In this document: positions 34,213-43,953 of the stretch, one piece after another
Numbering within the stretch: the stretch's first letter is position 1
How the letters are laid out: each line of letters starts with the position of its first letter
NCBI GenBank assembly: GCA_018242605.1
Contig: JAFEBP010000005.1
Span: forward strand, 960,027 to 1,018,480
Direction: 5' to 3'
Length of the DNA stretch: 58,454 nucleotides
DNA from: Planctomycetota bacterium
GTDB taxonomy: Bacteria; Planctomycetota; Phycisphaerae; Phycisphaerales; UBA1924
Made by a program: the position numbers and the translations under genes
The notes under the pieces: model-generated
Databases searched by the model: none
The model's input: only the letters and a program-made list of their open reading frames with translations
What the model was told of the DNA's origin: nothing

Positions 34213-35967
34213 GTGCTGATCTTGGTACCAGACGCTCTTCTCAGCGGAAATCTACCGCTCCCGGCGCTCACGCTTGCCGAGGGGTTCTTCCTGGTGTCGC
34301 CGTGGAAGCCGGTGCTGCTCCTGATCCCCTTTGTGCCCTGGGCGATGATCGTCTCCAGGGTACTGGACAAGCACGCCGCACGCTTCTTCCTCGCCCGTGA
34401 GGCGTGGAACGTCGGCCACCTGTGCGTCGGCCTGCTGGCCTTCATCGTCGCGATCTCCATTCCGGTCAAGGAAGAGTGGGCGTTCTGGCTCGGCCTGGTG
34501 CTCATGATCCTGATCCTGGTGGGCGACATCGTCGTCTTCGCCATGGTGACCAACAAGGACGAACGCGTTCCCGAAGCCCACCAGCTCACGCTGGACTTCT
34601 CCCGCTGGACCGAGGCTCGCGCTGCCAAGGCCGCGGCGAAGAAGGCCGGCACCGTCCAACTCGTCATCAAGTCGCCCGACAAATCGCTGGTCCCGGCCCC
34701 CGACGGCGCAACGCCCGAGTTCGAAGTGCGCGTTGCAGCCGAGCAGATGATGTGCAAGACGCTCGACGCCCGTGCGAGCGAGGTGGTCCTGGCGCCCACC
34801 GGCAAGGACAACACCTACACCATCTCCATGCTGGTCGATGGCGTTCGCCAGCCCGGCGCGGCGATGCCCGCGTCCGAAGCTCTCAAGATACTCAACTTCT
34901 GGAAGGCCGCGGGCAAGCTCGATGTCGCCGACCAGCGAAAGAAGCAGCAGGCCGACATCGGCGTCGAGCGAGACGACTCCCGCAAGAAGATCCGCATGAC
35001 GACCATCGGCACGCAGGCGGGCCCCCGCCTGGTCATGCTGATCGATCCCGAGGCCCAGGTAAAGCGCAAGCCGGACCACCTAGGTTTGCTCGAGCCCCAG
35101 ATGAAGGAACTGCAGACCCTCGTCACCGACGGGCAGGGTGTTGTCGTCCTGGCCGGAGCTCCGGATTCGGGACGCACGACCACGATGTACACCGTCGTCA
35201 AGATGCACGACGCCTACACGAAGAACGTGCAGACGGTCGAACTGGAACCTCAGGACTCACTAGAGGGCGTCCGCCAGAACAAGTGGGACGCTCAGGCCGA
35301 GGGCCCCGAATTCTCCACCCTGGTCCGCTCGATCATCCGCCGCGACCCCGACGTGGTGGCGGTGGCGGAAGTTCCCGACGCGGCGACCGCCAAGGAACTG
35401 GCCAAGGCCGAGTCCGACCGCACCCGTGTGTACGCCTCGCTTCGCGCCGATAACGCCCTCCAAGCCCTTCAGATGTGGGTCAAGCTGGTGGGAGATGCGG
35501 ATCAGGCGTCCAAGTGCCTCCACGGCGTGGTCGCACAGAAGGTGCTCCGCAAGCTCTGCACGAACTGCCGCGTGGCCTACCAACCTGGCGCCGAGATGCT
35601 CAAGAAGATGGGCCTACCCGGCGACAAGGTCAAGCAGTTGTTCAAGAAGGGCGGCCAGGTGCTCATCAAGAACAAGCCCGAAGTCTGCCCGGTCTGCGGC
35701 GGCGGCGGGTACATCGGTCAGGAAGGCGTCTTCGAAGTCTTCTCGATCGGTGAGGGCGAACGCGCGATGGTGAAGTCCGGCGATTGGAACGCGCTCCGCG
35801 GCGAGTTCCGCAAGAAGACCCTTCCCACAATCCAGCAGAGTGCTCTGCGCAAGGCGGTCGATGGCGTGACCAGCCTCGAGGAAGTCCTCCGCATCACCGC
35901 CGACCCTGCGAAGGCCGGCGATTCCAAGCCAGCATCCGAGCCCAAGACTTCCGGCGCCGGCGCGTGA
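34213..35967 (+). CDS. Membrane-anchored GspE/PilB-like protein with degenerate ATP site
   Basis: 584 residues from GTG 34213. Three predicted membrane helices (about 31-50, 66-84, 89-112) precede a GspE/PilB-like region, an unusual arrangement since family ATPases are cytosolic and peripheral. Walker A reads GAPDSGRTT (315-323): the invariant Lys is Arg321. Walker B is PDVVAVAEVPDA where PDV-I-x-GEIRD is usual, and the TGHLVLSTLHT His box is replaced by RTRVYASLRADN. By contrast the zinc tetra-cysteine motif (Cys449, Cys452, Cys492, Cys495) and LCTNCR are kept. It probably keeps the fold but lacks normal ATP hydrolysis, perhaps acting as a structural or regulatory partner of the PilT-type ATPase upstream. 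Followed by the CvpA-like gene after 52 bases. Confidence 0.8.
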   Translation: MLILVPDALLSGNLPLPALTLAEGFFLVSPWKPVLLLIPFVPWAMIVSRVLDKHAARFFLAREAWNVGHLCVGLLAFIVAISIPVKEEWAFWLGLVLMILILVGDIVVFAMVTNKDERVPEAHQLTLDFSRWTEARAAKAAAKKAGTVQLVIKSPDKSLVPAPDGATPEFEVRVAAEQMMCKTLDARASEVVLAPTGKDNTYTISMLVDGVRQPGAAMPASEALKILNFWKAAGKLDVADQRKKQQADIGVERDDSRKKIRMTTIGTQAGPRLVMLIDPEAQVKRKPDHLGLLEPQMKELQTLVTDGQGVVVLAGAPDSGRTTTMYTVVKMHDAYTKNVQTVELEPQDSLEGVRQNKWDAQAEGPEFSTLVRSIIRRDPDVVAVAEVPDAATAKELAKAESDRTRVYASLRADNALQALQMWVKLVGDADQASKCLHGVVAQKVLRKLCTNCRVAYQPGAEMLKKMGLPGDKVKQLFKKGGQVLIKNKPEVCPVCGGGGYIGQEGVFEVFSIGEGERAMVKSGDWNALRGEFRKKTLPTIQQSALRKAVDGVTSLEEVLRITADPAKAGDSKPASEPKTSGAGA

Positions 35968-36019
35968 ACCGTTTTTCCGACACAATCCTCCGAGCCGACC
36001 GCTCGCACGGAGACTCGTT

Positions 36020-37837
36020 ATGGTGATGACCGCACTTGCAGTTCTCGTTGTTCTGGGCGTGGGCTATATCTGGCTCACCCGGGGCTTCTTCTCTTCGCTG
36101 ATCCATCTCATCTGCACCGTGATCGCGGGAGCGATCGCCTTCGCGGTGTGGGAACCCCTGTCCTACGCGTTGCTCAACGCAGCCAGCGATTCGGGCTTCA
36201 CGGCCTTTCTCGGCGGCGTGGCCTGGGCGTTGGGGCTCGCGCTGCCGTTCGCCGTGAGTCTGGCCGTCCTGCGTCTGGGCGTTGACAAGATGCTCCCCGC
36301 CAACGTGAGCCCGGGCACAGCGGCTGACTACGCGGGCGGCGGCATCTGCGGCGTGATGTCCGGCGTGATCGCGGCGGGCATCCTGACGATCAGCCTGAGT
36401 TTCCTGCGGATGGAGACCGAGTTCTTCGGCGCCACCCACGTGTCGTACGCGGGCAACGGCAGCATCGAGCGAACCGGCGGTTTGCTGGTGCCGGTCGACA
36501 AGATCACCGGCATGCTGTACGGTCGCCTGAGCGAGCAGGCGTTCCGAGTCGAGGGCGAGAGCCTTGGCCGCTGGCACCCCAACGTTCAGGAGGAGGGCGC
36601 CGCCCTGCGGATCAACTTTGCCGAGGGCAAGGCCCGCAACACAGCCCGCCCCGCTGACTTCGATGTTGTCGAGCGTTTCACGGTGGGCGAGGGCGGGAAC
36701 GCGAAGCTCGCGGACCTGCTCAGCGACCGCTGGAATCCCGCGCCCCAGACCGTCACCGACCCCAACGGCCAACCTTTCCCGCCCGGATCGCACATCGAGG
36801 GGTTCATCGTCAACTTCAAGACCGGAGCCAAGGAGAAGGAAGGCAAGACGGTCGTGGGCAACGCCCAGATCCGCCTGCTCCTGGAATCCGATGACGGAGA
36901 AGACCGCATCGAGGTCTATCCCGTCGCTGTGGGTTCGCAGGCCGAGTCCACCGGCTCCGCCGGGTACGCCCGTTGGCGCTACGACACCCGAGACACTTTC
37001 ATCGCTTCGGTCGGCGCGGCGGCCCAGGCGCTCTTCGCCTTCGAGTTCGTTTGCCCGCCCAACTACAAACCCATCGCCCTGTACGTAAAGGGCTCGCGTG
37101 TGCGAGTTGACGAGGGGCCCCTGTCACAGCCCAAGTCCAAGTTCTCCTCCCGCAACTCCCGCGACGACAGGATCGCTCGCCTGGGCGGCGGATCCGCCGG
37201 CCCCGCCGCCGACGATCTGGATTACGCCTCAGCAATTCAGTTCGGCAACGGCCAGCCAGTGGCCCCCAACGCGTTCTCCAATCCTCCCGAGGGCGTCATG
37301 ATGAACGCCGCGATCGGCATGATCATCCAGAAGGGCACCCACGACCCGATGGTGATCGACGAAGAGAACGGCAACCTCCTGGTCGAAGGCGAGAAGGACT
37401 TTGAAACCAACTACAAGGACCTCACCCGCGGCATGGAAAAGCCGCTGCGCATCGAAAGATTCGCGGTGCCCGCGGACGTGGTGATCATCAAGGTCGACGT
37501 CACCGCGCCGGGCAACCCCGCCATGTTGGGCAAGGCGATGGCCGCGGGCGATGACGCCGCTCCGGTGCTCCTGTACGACACCTCTGGCAACTCCTACCAG
37601 CCCGCCGGCTACATCTACGAGGACGCAACCAAGATCCACGTCCGCTACACCCCCGGCCAACCGATCTCCAAGCTTGGCGATATGCCCCGTCTCTCCAATA
37701 GCCGCCCCGACCAGAAGATGACCCTGATCTTCCGCGTCAGCTTCGGCGTACAAATCAAGGCGATGGCCCTGGGCAAGAAGGCCCTGGCCAAGTACGACCC
37801 GCCGATCAACTGCAATCAGCAGCAGGGCGGCCGGTAA
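36020..37837 (+). CDS. Large CvpA-like membrane protein
   Basis: 605 residues. The N-terminal 130 residues hold four hydrophobic helices with the spacing of CvpA (colicin V production) proteins. The remaining 470 residues form a soluble, beta-rich domain (for example GSHIEGFIVNFKTGAKEKEGK, then a Ser/Gly-rich linker and NGNLLVEGEKDFETNYKD) not found in short CvpA proteins. Function is not known; CvpA links to envelope processes and secretion. ATG 36020 has GGAG upstream. It shares a strand and short spacing with the GspE-like gene, and ends at a bidirectional terminator. Confidence 0.7.
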   Translation: MVMTALAVLVVLGVGYIWLTRGFFSSLIHLICTVIAGAIAFAVWEPLSYALLNAASDSGFTAFLGGVAWALGLALPFAVSLAVLRLGVDKMLPANVSPGTAADYAGGGICGVMSGVIAAGILTISLSFLRMETEFFGATHVSYAGNGSIERTGGLLVPVDKITGMLYGRLSEQAFRVEGESLGRWHPNVQEEGAALRINFAEGKARNTARPADFDVVERFTVGEGGNAKLADLLSDRWNPAPQTVTDPNGQPFPPGSHIEGFIVNFKTGAKEKEGKTVVGNAQIRLLLESDDGEDRIEVYPVAVGSQAESTGSAGYARWRYDTRDTFIASVGAAAQALFAFEFVCPPNYKPIALYVKGSRVRVDEGPLSQPKSKFSSRNSRDDRIARLGGGSAGPAADDLDYASAIQFGNGQPVAPNAFSNPPEGVMMNAAIGMIIQKGTHDPMVIDEENGNLLVEGEKDFETNYKDLTRGMEKPLRIERFAVPADVVIIKVDVTAPGNPAMLGKAMAAGDDAAPVLLYDTSGNSYQPAGYIYEDATKIHVRYTPGQPISKLGDMPRLSNSRPDQKMTLIFRVSFGVQIKAMALGKKALAKYDPPINCNQQQGGR

Positions 37838-37858
37838 ACCGACCCACCTCTTGAAGAA

Positions 37859-37891
37859 AAAACGCCCGGACCACCAAGGTCCGGGCGTTTT
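37859..37891. terminator. Bidirectional Rho-independent terminator
   Basis: A 14-bp perfect stem (37859-37872 with 37878-37891) with a five-base loop; the A-rich left flank and TTTT right end give U-tracts on both strands. It separates the convergent CvpA-like and rplI genes. Confidence 0.92.
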
Positions 37892-37916
37892 CATTTGATG
37901 CCGTACCGAAGGGTGC

Positions 37917-38705
37917 TTACTCGGCCTTCTTCTTGGACTTCTTCTCGCCCTTGTCGGCTTTCTCAGCCTTCTCGGCCTTTTCAGCCTTCTCTGCGGCGGG
38001 CTTCTCGCCCTTGGCCTTCTTGTCGGCCTTGGCATCAGCCTTGGCGTCTTCCTTCTTGCCCGAGCCCCAGCCGACAACGCGGTTGGACTCATCGGGAATC
38101 AGCCACGCGTCGCGGCGCTTGCGACCCTCGCCCTCTTCGCGAGGCTTGCGGTGACCTTCGCCCGCCGGCTTGCCATCGGCGCCCGGAGCCGCCGCGGCGT
38201 CGCCCTGCGGGTGAGCCGGAGTCTCCTCGGTGCGGGCCTGCTGCAACTCGCGATCGGCCTTGACGTGCAGTTTGATGACCTGATCCAGGTCAGTATCGAG
38301 CTTGACGTGCACGTCGAAGTTGTCGACCCGCTTGATGGTCTGGGTGATCCGCACGTCGCGAGGGCTGACAACGTGGCCGAGTTCCTTGAGGGCGGAGGCG
38401 ATGTCCTGCTGGGTCACCGCGCCGTAGAGGATGCCCTGGTCGTTGCAGGAGCGGGTGAGCGTGATCTCGACGCCCTTGAGCTTCTCGTTCAGTTCGACGC
38501 GCTGCTTGCGCATCATTTCCAGTTGCTTCTGGGCGTCGGCTCGGCGGCCGGCGAGTTCCTTGATCTTCTCCTCGCTCGGCTGGGTGGCCAACGAGCGAGG
38601 AAGAAGGAAGTTGCGGGCATACCCGGTGCGGACGTTTACGACGTCGCCGACGATGCCGAGAGACTCGACGTTCTCGACGAGGAGGAGTTTCAGACTCTTT
38701 GCCAT
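37917..38705 (-). CDS. rplI: 50S ribosomal protein L9 with long charged tail
   Basis: 262 residues. Residues 1-150 are a normal L9: KLLLVENVESLGIVGDVVNV and GYARNFLLP are the rRNA-binding N-domain, followed by the connecting helix and C-domain. Residues beyond about 160 are an extra Lys/Ala/Glu/Asp-rich tail ending GEKKSKKKAE, making the protein over 100 residues longer than usual. Last gene of the rplY-pth-rpsF-ssb-rplI run. Ribosome site AAAGGA precedes the ATG. Confidence 0.95.
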   Translation of the reverse strand: MAKSLKLLLVENVESLGIVGDVVNVRTGYARNFLLPRSLATQPSEEKIKELAGRRADAQKQLEMMRKQRVELNEKLKGVEITLTRSCNDQGILYGAVTQQDIASALKELGHVVSPRDVRITQTIKRVDNFDVHVKLDTDLDQVIKLHVKADRELQQARTEETPAHPQGDAAAAPGADGKPAGEGHRKPREEGEGRKRRDAWLIPDESNRVVGWGSGKKEDAKADAKADKKAKGEKPAAEKAEKAEKAEKADKGEKKSKKKAE

Positions 38706-38834
38706 CTGCTGTCCTTTCGAAAGAAAGTTAGGAGTCGAAGTTTCAGCGGCGGAACACCCGACGCTTCGCGCCCGACCCCAGCACGCGATTCAAAGTCCCG
38801 CAGAGGGCCTGTCGGCTCGCGGCGGGGAAAACTC

Positions 38835-39314
38835 TTAGAAGGGGATGTCGTCCCCGGGGGCCATCTGCCCGCCGTCATCGGGCGGCATGTCGGAAGCGGA
38901 TCCGCCCGCGGGCTGCGGGGCCCCGCCGCGCGACCAACCCTCGCCGCCGGAACCACCTTGCCCGCCTCCCTGACCACCGCCCCTGCTGTCGATGAACTGG
39001 AAGTTATCGATCACGACGCTGAGCTTGGACTTCTTGGTGCCGTCCTTCTTGTCCTCCCACTGGTCGAGCTTGAGGCGGCCTTCGATAAAGACCGGACGGC
39101 CCTTCGAGAGATACTTGGCCATCGTTTCTGCGGTCCTGCCCCAGGCCTCGCAGTCGACGAACGTGGTTTCCTCACGCTTCTCGCCGGACTGCGTGGTGTA
39201 GTGACGGTTCACGGCCAAGCCGATGCGGCCGACCGTGTTGCCGGAGCCGATCGTCCGCAACTCCACGTCTCGGGTGAGGTTGCCCATCAGCAGGACTTTG
39301 TTGTAACTGGCCAT
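38835..39314 (-). CDS. ssb: Single-stranded DNA-binding protein
   Basis: 159 residues. The OB fold starts MASYNKVLLMGNLTRDVELR, with WGRTAE and the basic and aromatic residues that bind single-stranded DNA. A Gly/Ser/Pro-rich linker leads to the acidic tip DDIPF, which recruits replication and repair partners. AAGGAG lies six bases before the ATG. Sits between rpsF and rplI as in many bacteria. Confidence 0.96.
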   Translation of the reverse strand: MASYNKVLLMGNLTRDVELRTIGSGNTVGRIGLAVNRHYTTQSGEKREETTFVDCEAWGRTAETMAKYLSKGRPVFIEGRLKLDQWEDKKDGTKKSKLSVVIDNFQFIDSRGGGQGGGQGGSGGEGWSRGGAPQPAGGSASDMPPDDGGQMAPGDDIPF

Positions 39315-39438
39315 AAGTGCTCCTTACTGCACGCGAGTGATCGCCCGCGGTGATTCACGGTGAGCAACCCGGCACACGCCGGGCCGCTCACGCTGTGTAC
39401 CTCGGGCGAACGCTCCGGGCGAGGCCGGAAGGTCCCTA

Positions 39439-39870
39439 TCAGGCGGACGCGGCGGCGGTCTCTGCGGCCGGCGCGGCGGGGGCTGCCGGAGCGACGGTCT
39501 TGTCCGAACGCATCTTGGCCTCGATCTCGAGCTCCTTGCGGCCGTCGAGATTCTGCATTTCCTCGAGCGTCATGTGGTCGACGCGGAGGATGAGCACCCG
39601 CATGACCTTCTCGGAGAGATTGCAGTCACGCTCGATGTGGGCGACGTCGGTGCCGGCGGCCTTGAAGTACACGAGGATGTACATGCCGCGCTTCTGGCCC
39701 TTGATCTCGTAGGCCAGGCGACGATCGTCCCACTTTTTCATGGAGATGATCTCGCCGTGACCGCGGGCGATGATCTCCTTGATGTGGTCGATGGCGGAGC
39801 CCAGCTCGGCCGCGGTGGCCTGGCTGATGAGGAACATTGCTTCGTAGTTGTAAACGCGCTTGTCTGCCAT
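39439..39870 (-). CDS. rpsF: 30S ribosomal protein S6
   Basis: 143 residues. YNYEAMFLIS and the DDRRLAYEIKGQKRGMYILVYF core identify S6, which binds the 16S rRNA central domain together with S18. The tail after about residue 122 is an extra Ala/Pro-rich stretch. rpsR (S18), which usually follows rpsF and ssb, is missing from this cluster: neither downstream gap is long enough to hold it. Confidence 0.95.
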   Translation of the reverse strand: MADKRVYNYEAMFLISQATAAELGSAIDHIKEIIARGHGEIISMKKWDDRRLAYEIKGQKRGMYILVYFKAAGTDVAHIERDCNLSEKVMRVLILRVDHMTLEEMQNLDGRKELEIEAKMRSDKTVAPAAPAAPAAETAAASA

Positions 39871-39933
39871 GGGAGGTCCTTTAGTGGGAGTCTTGAGCGG
39901 CGGTAGGCCGCGGTGATTTCGAGAGTTCGGTCT

Positions 39934-40584
39934 TTACGTGCCTTCGGTCTGCCGTGGTTGTTCCGGAGGTGCTGCTTTCGGTGGCGGTCGCTCACGCTGT
40001 GGCCCGGCGTTGGCGAAGTTCATCGCGTGGGCGAGCCCGCGGGCGATGAAAGTCTCAACCGAGGCCACACCCTTGTCGATCGCGCCCTTGAGGAGTGGCT
40101 CTTCCTCTTCCGTGAATCGGGAGAGCACGAAGTCGGCCTGATCGATGAAGGCCGGCTTCCCGCCCCCGGGTAACTGCCCCACGCCGACCCGCAGACGCGG
40201 GTAGTCGTCCCGAGCCAGAAGCTGCGAGATGCTCTCGAGCCCGTTGTGGCCGCCGGTACCACCGCCGGGACGAAGCCGTACCGCCCCGGTGGGGAGGTAC
40301 AGGTCGTCCACGACGACAATGACGTCGACCACCGGATCGGACTTGAAGAACCGAACCGCTTCGCCCACCGATTGGCCGGACCTGTTCATGTAGGTCGTGG
40401 GCTTCATCAGCAGGCACTTCTCGCCGGAGATGTTGACCTCGGTGGTCGCGGCCTGGAAGCGAGCCCTCACGGGCTCGCCCCGACCGTGCTTCTCGGCAAG
40501 GCGGTCCACCACCATGAACCCGGCGTTGTGCCGCGTCTTGGAGTATTGGGTGCCGGGATTGCCGAGGCCGACGATCAGTTTCAT
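39934..40584 (-). CDS. pth: Peptidyl-tRNA hydrolase
   Basis: 216 residues. MKLIVGLGNPG (Asn9), RHNAGF (catalytic His19), MKPTTYMNRSGQSV and GGTGGHNGL are the family's active-site elements. It releases peptide from prematurely dissociated peptidyl-tRNA, recycling tRNA. A Pro/Arg-rich tail of about 20 residues follows the core. Placed between rplY and rpsF, the common rplY-pth order. Confidence 0.96.
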   Translation of the reverse strand: MKLIVGLGNPGTQYSKTRHNAGFMVVDRLAEKHGRGEPVRARFQAATTEVNISGEKCLLMKPTTYMNRSGQSVGEAVRFFKSDPVVDVIVVVDDLYLPTGAVRLRPGGGTGGHNGLESISQLLARDDYPRLRVGVGQLPGGGKPAFIDQADFVLSRFTEEEEPLLKGAIDKGVASVETFIARGLAHAMNFANAGPQRERPPPKAAPPEQPRQTEGT

Positions 40585-40633
40585 TTCCGGAGAGAACCGT
40601 TTCCAGAGCGGCTCGTTCGTGCGTGAGGAAGAA

Positions 40634-40659
40634 TGGCCCCGGCCTGGACGCCGGGGCCA
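40634..40659 (-). terminator. Hairpin after rplY, probable terminator or attenuator
   Basis: A 10-bp perfect GC-rich stem (40634-40643 with 40650-40659), loop CTGGAC, lies 12 bases after the rplY stop and is followed on the minus strand by TTCTTCC, a poor U-tract. It may only partly stop transcription into pth. Confidence 0.55.
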
Positions 40660-40670
40660 CGGTGAGCGGC

Positions 40671-41435
40671 TTACTTCTTGGCGGCGGGCTTGGCGCCGGC
40701 GGGCGCGGCGGCCGGGGCCTTGGCGCCGGCTGCGGGCTTGGCGGCCCCACCCTTGGCGTCTTTGCCGGCGGCTGCCTCTTCGCCTTCGGCGGGCTTCTTG
40801 GCGGTGATGACTTCGGGCTCGGCGGCGCCGGCCACGGCGGCCGTTTCTTCGCCGACCTTGATTTCCTGCTGGATGATGATCTGGGCCACCATGCCGTGCT
40901 TGTCGGTGATGAGCCGCATGTCGGCGTTGGGCAGCTTTACATCGCCCGCGGTGATCGCGTGGCCGACATCAAGTTCGGCGACGTCGACTTCGATGAAGTC
41001 GGGGATCTCGAGCACCTTGCACTCGATTTCGATCTCGGTGACCGGGTGCATCAGGATGGCGCCGGCCTGCTTGAGGCCCTTGGCCTCGCCGATCAGGTGC
41101 ACGGCGACGCGGGTGTGAACCTTCTCGTTCAGGTCGACGCGGGCGAAGTCGGCGTGCACGATCTGAGTGCCCAGGTAGTCGAACTGGAGTTCCTTCACGA
41201 GCACGAACTGCTTCTCGTCGGCGCTCTTGGTGCCGGGGAAATCGAGGCGGAAGACCTTCTCGCCGGCGTGAAAGTGAGAGAGGGCCTCGCGGCTGTCGAC
41301 GGTGATCGAGACCGGATCGCGACCGTGCCCGTACACCACGGCGGGCAGCCCGCCCGCGGCGCGGATGCGCTTGCAGTAACGGGAGCCGGTGCGTTCACGG
41401 TTCTTGGCTTGAAGGATCGGGGCTTGCTCGTGCAT
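40671..41435 (-). CDS. rplY: 50S ribosomal protein L25/Ctc
   Basis: 254 residues. The N-terminal 5S rRNA-binding domain (RERTGSRYCKRIRAAGGLPAVVYG) is followed by the TL5/Ctc beta domain (HPVTEIEIECKVLEIPDFIEVDV), so this is the long form of L25. The last 70 residues are an Ala/Lys/Gly/Pro-rich tail ending AGAKPAAKK, like the tails on rplI and rpsF here. TAGGAG lies seven bases before the ATG. Confidence 0.95.
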   Translation of the reverse strand: MHEQAPILQAKNRERTGSRYCKRIRAAGGLPAVVYGHGRDPVSITVDSREALSHFHAGEKVFRLDFPGTKSADEKQFVLVKELQFDYLGTQIVHADFARVDLNEKVHTRVAVHLIGEAKGLKQAGAILMHPVTEIEIECKVLEIPDFIEVDVAELDVGHAITAGDVKLPNADMRLITDKHGMVAQIIIQQEIKVGEETAAVAGAAEPEVITAKKPAEGEEAAAGKDAKGGAAKPAAGAKAPAAAPAGAKPAAKK

Positions 41436-41548
41436 GACGTACTCCTAAGTGTGGGTCGGGGCGTTCGGCCCTGCGATCCCGGTTGCGTTCTGTGTGTTGC
41501 TACGTATCCTGAGTTCATTCCCCGCCGCTCACGCGGCGGACTTTTCGA

Positions 41549-42525
<977 letters not shown>

Positions 42526-42529
<4 letters not shown>

Positions 42530-43308
42530 GAGCTCAATGCTCCCTGGTTGGCGAATCCTGGCCGGGCGCGGTACAGGCGATCCACGATCGCCAGATCGTC
42601 GGGCGTGTTGATCGAGAGCACGTCCTGCGGCGGAACGGCTTCGATGACTTCGACGCGTTTGCCCGCGGCCAGCAGCAGTTCCGGAGCGTCGGTGAGGTAG
42701 TACTCGCCGCTCACCGGATTGCGCTTCACGCTCGAAAGGGCGTCGAAAAGATCGCGGACGCCGAAGCAGTAGTACGAGGGATTGACCTCGCGGATCTTCA
42801 ACTGCTCAGGGGTGCAGTTCTTGTGCTCGACAATGGCCTTGAAGCGGCCCTGAGGGTCTCGGTAGATTCGACCATAACCTGTAGGATCATCGATCGTGGA
42901 CGTGGCCAACGTCGCCGCCGCATGCGTGGAACGGTGACGTTCGAGAACGGTCGTCAACGTGGCGGACCGGATGAGCGGGCCATCGCCGCAGAGAACAAAG
43001 GCGTCCCCGGACAGTTCAGTGAACAACGGCTTGGCGCACATGACGGCGTGGCCGGTGCCAAGTTGTTCGGACTGAACGGCGAACTCCACGTCGTAACCCC
43101 GCAGAGCGTCGCGGACCAGTTCCTGCTTGTACCCCACCACCGCGATGATGCGGCCCACTCCCGCGGCGCAGCACGCTTCGACCACGGCGCACACCATCGG
43201 TCGGCCACCGACGGGAAATACAACCTTGGGCAAGTCGGACTTCATCCGAGTGCCTTTACCGGCGGCGAGAATAATCGCGCTCAACGTGTTGGTCTGGGCT
43301 TGGGGCAT
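42526..43308 (-). CDS. GlmU-type nucleotidyltransferase without acetyltransferase domain
   Basis: 260 residues from ATG 43308. AIILAAGKGTRMKSDLPKVV is the NTP-transferase signature, with EQLGTGHAV, LCGDGPLI and GEYYLTD, the pattern of GlmU's N-terminal uridylyltransferase domain that joins GlcNAc-1-phosphate and UTP. The left-handed beta-helix acetyltransferase half of full GlmU (about 450 residues) is absent and the frame stops normally at the overlap with prs, so this is a one-domain form, not a truncation. The acetylation step, if needed, must be done by another protein. The open frame runs upstream through tRNA-Gln, so that part is not coding. Confidence 0.88.
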
Positions 43309-43364
43309 GAAGGTTGGGTGGGAAAGGCCGCCGCGGATTGGGCATTGGCAGCCCGCGACGGAAA

Positions 43365-43436
43365 CTGGTCGACCTGGACTCGAACCAGGACTAACAGAAC
43401 CAAAATCTGCTGTGCTGCCAATTACACCATCGACCA
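43365..43436 (-). tRNA. tRNA-Gln (anticodon UUG)
   Basis: 72-nt cloverleaf. Acceptor TGGTCGA pairs fully with TCGACCA; the anticodon stem GCAGA/TCTGT closes loop TTTTGGT with anticodon TTG; the T stem is CCTGG/CCAGG with loop TTCGAGT; discriminator G. CCA is not encoded. It lies 56 bases upstream of the GlmU-type gene on the same strand. Confidence 0.93.
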
Positions 43437-43953
43437 TTGAGTTCGGCCGAGCGTTTCTCCGGTAATCAAGCCGACTTTCTGGCCGGCGGGTGCGAACGGG
43501 ACCACGTACTCTTTCGCGGTCCAAGTTTCGCAGGCGCTTCCAAGAGATGGGAGCGAAGGCAGAACCGGATTCCGCGGCATCGAGTGCCCGGGCCAACGCC
43601 CGCTGGGCCGGAGCGGGACGATCCATCAGCCGCGATGGGACCGCCCCTAATCGCGCCTCGGCCCCGAAGGTTTAGCCCCGGAACTTCCGTCGCGATCGGC
43701 TCCTGAACTGAAGCCCCCGATAGTAGGAAGGGAGGGATGTGTCGGCAACCGGGTGCGTTCGGGGGATAGAGCGGTTCGTTTAACCGCTCGAGAGTACTCC
43801 CATACCAAATTCCTAACGCATTACTACCAGTTGGTGCAGACTTCGCGGAAATGGCGACGATTTTAGTAATGCGGTTCGCATTATGTAAGCACCGGTTCGC
43901 TCTTCCCAGCGCAGACACTGACGTCGAATCGACGCCTCTACTCGTCAGTGCCG
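43437..43953. other. 517-base gap with nested inverted repeats
   Basis: No open frame looks coding. Inverted repeats: GAGCGGTT/AACCGCTC at 43769-43776 and 43782-43789; CGCATTACTA (43817-43826) with TAGTAATGCG (43864-43873); and AATGCG/CGCATT (43868-43873 with 43877-43882), the last two sharing an arm and so mutually exclusive. None has a U-tract. The AT-rich part may carry the promoter for tRNA-Gln. Confidence 0.5.
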
